Shown here: positions 23,005 through 25,465 of the stretch, piece by piece
Position numbering within the stretch: position 1 is the first letter of the stretch
Layout of the letters: the number at the start of each line of letters is the position of its first letter
Origin: a virus
DNA length: 25,465 bases
IMG/VR virus record: IMGVR_UViG_3300047392_000092
Coordinates: 1-25,465 of that record
Direction: 5' to 3' (one strand)
Notes under the pieces: generated by a model
Told to the model about the DNA's origin: nothing
The model's database searches: none
What the model saw: only the letters and a program-made list of their open reading frames with translations
Made by a program: the position numbers and the translations under genes

Positions 23005-23039
23005 GTATTTATTATAGTGCATTTTGGGCTGTTAGTCAA
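23005..23039 (-). promoter_or_regulatory. Sigma-70 promoter fused to TAAATAC
   Basis: Minus strand: TTGACT (23034-23039), a 17-bp spacer, TATAAT (23011-23016) running into AAATAC. The 12-mer TATAATAAATAC (23005-23016) is identical to the one at 21716-21727. It drives the 89-aa gene, whose TTG start is 23 nt past the motif. Confidence 0.8.
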
Positions 23040-23074
23040 CATTCAAAATAGCCGTTTGATTCCTTTTCAAAGGT

Positions 23075-23106
23075 GTAGGACCATGCTCGAGAAAACATGG
23101 TCCTAC
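23075..23106. repeat. Perfect 11-bp inverted repeat (hairpin) in early intergenic region
   Basis: GTAGGACCATG (23075-23085) and CATGGTCCTAC (23096-23106) around a 10-base loop containing CTCGAG. No T-run follows on either strand, so it is not an obvious terminator. Its TGTAGGACC end (23074-23082) recurs at 22983-22991 over the ribosome site of the 89-aa gene. Confidence 0.7.
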
Positions 23107-23109
23107 TGG

Positions 23110-23145
23110 AGTGCTGGGAAAATGGCCTAATAAAAACCCAGCACT
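23110..23145. repeat. Perfect 9-bp inverted repeat next to TATAAATA
   Basis: AGTGCTGGG (23110-23118) and CCCAGCACT (23137-23145) with an 18-base AT-rich loop. Leftward it begins one base after TATAAATA at 23147-23154, the same arrangement as the stem-loop at 6633-6657. Confidence 0.7.
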
Positions 23146-23146
23146 A

Positions 23147-23154
23147 TATTTATA
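23147..23154 (-). promoter_or_regulatory. Exact T4-late-type TATAAATA motif
   Basis: Minus-strand TATAAATA, 3 bases after the stop codon of the 84-aa gene. A transcript from here would begin within the two hairpins at 23075-23145 and run on toward the 89-aa gene. No gene starts immediately after it. Confidence 0.45.
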
Positions 23155-23157
23155 TCG

Positions 23158-23412
23158 TTAGATACTCAGCTTACGCTCAAACTCCAGCTCAGGGTCTTCG
23201 TAACGCACACGCACTTCATGTTGCACGCCAGGGTATTCATCTGTAGGGAATAGTTTTGTAACTAACCGTTTGACTTCAACTGTGCATAAACCCGCCCGTT
23301 CGTCATCAAAAAACTGCTGTATTGCAGGGCATATAAAACGCACGCCGGCTGCCGGCACACGTGCCATAACAACTCTTAGTGAGTCTCTATTGCTTAATGG
23401 GTATGTAATCAT
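23158..23412 (-). CDS. Hypothetical protein, 84 aa
   Basis: Starts at ATG 23412 with the leader GAGGAACTGAA, nearly the same as the AAGGAACTGAA before the helicase gene. Alternating hydrophobic strands and charged loops (SLRVVMARVPAAGVRFICP, CTVEVKRLVTKLF, HEVRVRYEDPELEFERK) suggest a small alpha/beta fold. No motif recognised. It lies directly beside the iteron array, so a role in origin binding or control is possible but unsupported by any domain. Confidence 0.85.
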   Translation of the reverse strand: MITYPLSNRDSLRVVMARVPAAGVRFICPAIQQFFDDERAGLCTVEVKRLVTKLFPTDEYPGVQHEVRVRYEDPELEFERKLSI

Positions 23413-23450
23413 TTCAGTTCCTCTTTGTACAGTTATATATCAGTGTTTGT

Positions 23451-23565
23451 GTTACGCTGTTACTCTAGTTACGCTATTTGCTGTTTTGCACAACTTCTTT
23501 TTAATAATGAATTAAAAAGTTGCTGTAGTTCTTGTGAAATAGCGTAACATGCGTAACAGCGTAAC
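23451..23565. other. Iteron array with long inverted repeat: candidate replication origin
   Basis: The 155-bp gap between the 84-aa gene and the helicase stop. Five GCGTAAC units: three on the plus strand (23542-23548, 23551-23557, 23559-23565) and two inverted (23451-23457, 23468-23474). They build 29-base arms (23451-23479 and 23537-23565) that are complementary except for four central bases. The arms enclose about 57 bases of AT-rich DNA containing a further hairpin (CAAC...TTTTTAAT with ATTAAAAAGTTG, 23491-23522). Iterons flanking an AT-rich segment beside a superfamily 3 helicase gene are a classical origin layout. A terminator or repressor operator are the alternatives. Confidence 0.6.
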
Positions 23566-23567
23566 AG

Positions 23568-25244
23568 TTACAGGATCAACAAATCATCCTTTTTAGTATC
23601 AACAGGGATAGCTGTGCTAATACGATCCCAAGGGAATATACGAGCCATGCTTTGTGCTTTAAGCCTAAACACATGCCCTTGTGGTTGTGCCAAACTATGT
23701 CCCGACATAACAATATCAATACGGTCTCTTGCATGTTCAGTGTATTCAATTCTATTCCGATTCAAATACTCTTTCCACTTTTTCTTAACTACTCTAGTAT
23801 CTGCTTTTTTGCCATCCTGTAGTAGTGTAATAATGTCCTGTATAATTTTAACATTAATAACACCGCAACTGTTAAAGATCGGCAACAATTGATCAAACAC
23901 AGTATCAAGATTGCTCTTTTGGTCTTCAAAGCGTTGCTTGTAGTCCTCACCGTGTAGCGGGGGCAATACGTTCATTTGATGCACATTAAACTGTGTAATA
24001 ATAGCACCTAAAAAACGTGCCAACAACTTTCTGTCTTTAACTTTGCTAGCAATTTCATTTGCACGTGTTTTTGCTGTTTCAGCATCGCAACCTTCGCGTA
24101 GCATAATTTCATCCAGTAGCGGGATATTAGTGTTAATAACTGAGTAGCGTCTGTCTTCACCACCCGATCCTGAGCCTGATAACTTAAACACACCCAACAA
24201 GTTGTTACTTGTTGCTACAATGCTGTAGTTTCTATCTGCAGGGTAAGCATCAACACCCTTGCGTTCTACACGTGTTTCTAAGCCACCAGTTGCTTTTTTC
24301 ATTTTGCCTGCTGGCAGTTCTTTTTCAGTAGGCTCATCAAAGTGTACTATAACTGCTGTTTCCCAAGTGCCATTAAAGCCATCATCAAGTTCTTTAGCCG
24401 CTGCCAAAACTACGCAGTTTTGCGTAAAGATTGTTTTAGCCAGTTCCATGTAAAGTGTCTTACCATTACCACCGGGACTGCCCCCTAGGTCCATGTTAGG
24501 CGTGTTTGCTACACGCTCAGGAAACAATAACTTGTAAGTGATCCATTGCTTCAAGTAATCAATGTTTTCTTGCTTGCCCCCACCAATACAATAAAACAAC
24601 AAGTCAAAGTCTGGATCATAAGGTTCATCGCCAAAGTCAGGCTCAAGCCAAAAACTTGAAATAACTTTTGCTTTGTTGTAAACTTTGTCCTTTGCCCATT
24701 TGGCATATAAAAAGCTAGCAGTATCAGAATAGTGTGTGTAGTTCTTTGTAATAAACAACTTGTGTATATTGTCATTAGCATTAAACAAATACTTGTCAAT
24801 CAGTTTACTAAAAGCACTTGTTGCTCTTGCTCCATCAAAGCTCTGAAACACAGGATTAATAACGTTTAAATTGTTATCACCAAAGTCCATGCAATATGTG
24901 TATTTGTTGTTAATCACATTGTAACTAATGTGGTATTTTTTAATTGCATCCAGTAGCAGTGGTTCAACTTCTTTCCATTTGTAGTTGTTTGCGGCTTCTT
25001 GATCTGCATCCAGTTCGCTTTTGTCTGCTTTTATTGCATCAATTTTCTCTTGCACTTGTCTAACAATGTAGCGTTGTGCAGTAATTTCTGCTTCAAAGTC
25101 TTCAAGTGCTTGACCTTCAAGCACACTAACTTCTTTGCTGTATCTGCGTTCAATGTCTTCTAACTTGTCTTGTTGATTGCCTAACTCGCCCCGCAGTTCT
25201 TTTAACCGTTCGTCAAGTTGTTGTTGTGTTGTTTTTCTAGCCAT
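23568..25244 (-). CDS. Superfamily 3 replicative helicase (P4 alpha/D5-type), 558 aa
   Basis: Residues 1-85 are a charged, Gln/Glu/Lys-rich coiled coil (LDERLKELRGELGNQQDKLEDIERR). The ATPase core follows: Walker A GGSPGGNGKT (254-263), Walker B VIVHFDE (298-304), motif C YSIVATSNN (340-348) with the sensor Asn, and a basic DRRY (364-367) that may act in trans. These are the marks of SF3 helicases found with P4-type primases. No primase active site (zinc finger or Asp-x-Asp plus His) was visible in the N-terminus, so this is a helicase-only form, or the primase is a separate gene. It would form a hexamer that unwinds the origin. Start ATG 25244 after AAGGAACTGAA. Confidence 0.93.
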   Translation of the reverse strand: MARKTTQQQLDERLKELRGELGNQQDKLEDIERRYSKEVSVLEGQALEDFEAEITAQRYIVRQVQEKIDAIKADKSELDADQEAANNYKWKEVEPLLLDAIKKYHISYNVINNKYTYCMDFGDNNLNVINPVFQSFDGARATSAFSKLIDKYLFNANDNIHKLFITKNYTHYSDTASFLYAKWAKDKVYNKAKVISSFWLEPDFGDEPYDPDFDLLFYCIGGGKQENIDYLKQWITYKLLFPERVANTPNMDLGGSPGGNGKTLYMELAKTIFTQNCVVLAAAKELDDGFNGTWETAVIVHFDEPTEKELPAGKMKKATGGLETRVERKGVDAYPADRNYSIVATSNNLLGVFKLSGSGSGGEDRRYSVINTNIPLLDEIMLREGCDAETAKTRANEIASKVKDRKLLARFLGAIITQFNVHQMNVLPPLHGEDYKQRFEDQKSNLDTVFDQLLPIFNSCGVINVKIIQDIITLLQDGKKADTRVVKKKWKEYLNRNRIEYTEHARDRIDIVMSGHSLAQPQGHVFRLKAQSMARIFPWDRISTAIPVDTKKDDLLIL

Positions 25245-25253
25245 TTCAGTTCC

Positions 25254-25451
25254 TTAAACTAAATCGTATTTCTCTTTAAGACGTTTCGTTGTCTCGATAA
25301 ATTTATTTACAGGCGTTGCTTCTCGCAAGCAGTCCTTGCCATGTCGTTCTCGTAGCAAGTGTATAACACTTCCCATTGTAATTGGCTTGCTAACTTGCCC
25401 GCCGTGTGTCCAAACAGTTGCCGCATCACCTGCTGTTTTTTGGCTCATCAT
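25254..25451 (-). CDS. Hypothetical protein, 65 aa or longer, at right edge
   Basis: Frame to TAA at 25254-25256, ending 9 nt before the helicase ATG. ATG codons at 25451 and 25448 are possible starts, but neither has a ribosome site, and the frame remains open to the window edge, so the true start may lie outside. The protein is basic and helical at the C-terminus (IHLLRERHGKDCLREATPVNKFIETTKRLKEKY). No family recognised; probably co-transcribed with the helicase. Confidence 0.7.
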   Translation of the reverse strand: MMSQKTAGDAATVWTHGGQVSKPITMGSVIHLLRERHGKDCLREATPVNKFIETTKRLKEKYDLV

Positions 25452-25465
25452 GCCTGTAGTAACGT

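Noticed and set aside
22983-23042. Upstream ATG 23042 for the 89-aa gene
   Set aside because: It overlaps the -35 box of the promoter at 23005-23039; a transcript from that promoter cannot include it.
25304-25309. TAAATA within the 65-aa gene
   Set aside because: Coding for Val-Asn-Lys-Phe; the helicase ATG is about 60 nt away and has its own adjacent ribosome site, so a promoter is possible but not claimed.
1-25465. tRNA genes, CRISPR arrays, insertion sequences, integrase or attachment sites
   Set aside because: Looked for T-loop-like GGTTCGAATC sequences, regular spaced repeats, transposase-like frames and recombinase motifs; none was found.

Overview
The window is part of the genome of a tailed double-stranded DNA phage (Caudoviricetes) with a podovirus-like set of virion genes. 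These include a large P22-size portal, a large terminase, a probable tail nozzle, and a run of internal or ejection proteins, one of which carries a lytic transglycosylase domain. No sheath, tape-measure or baseplate gene is seen. Shine-Dalgarno sites of the AAGGA type are common, so a Gram-negative bacterial host is likely. The sequence is moderately AT-rich. The host and exact phage genus cannot be read from the window; marine or freshwater origin is a guess from the style of the tail modules. Coding density is very high, and no gene-free stretch exceeds 300 bases (the longest is about 155). No tRNA, rRNA, CRISPR array or insertion sequence was seen.

All genes but one read leftward (minus strand). 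In transcription order from the right end: a small unknown gene; a superfamily 3 helicase (23568-25244); a gene-free stretch with five GCGTAAC iterons arranged as a near-perfect inverted repeat around an AT-rich centre (23451-23565, a candidate replication origin); four small unknown genes and a TylF-like methyltransferase (21425-23412); and a rho-independent terminator (21351-21384). Past the terminator comes the virion block: tail nozzle and partner (17374-21308), a GNAT acetyltransferase, three ejection-type proteins plus a transglycosylase protein (9366-16924), a Dps-like ferritin-fold protein (8926-9357), a candidate small terminase, a set of small proteins sharing a GRGPT/TRTNP motif, the large terminase (3744-5360), the portal (1150-3432), and the start of a probable scaffold gene cut by the left edge (1-717). 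The only rightward gene (8446-8934) is a small GNAT-like protein inserted in the virion block.

The main regulatory signal is a TAAATA motif (mostly CTAAATA or TAAATAC), which resembles the T4 late promoter TATAAATA. I count 15 copies on both strands. Thirteen sit at gene boundaries pointing into the next gene, including the single plus-strand copy in front of the single plus-strand gene. They divide the virion block into about ten transcription units. At four genes the motif lies exactly 5 nt before the ATG with no Shine-Dalgarno site, which predicts leaderless mRNAs. Two copies in the early/replication half are fused to consensus sigma-70 promoters (TTGACA or TTGACT, 17-bp spacer, TATAAT) as the shared 12-mer TATAATAAATAC. 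The simplest model is that the right part is read early from host-type promoters and stops at the terminator, and the left part is read late from TAAATA promoters by a modified polymerase. No sigma or RNA polymerase gene for this is inside the window.
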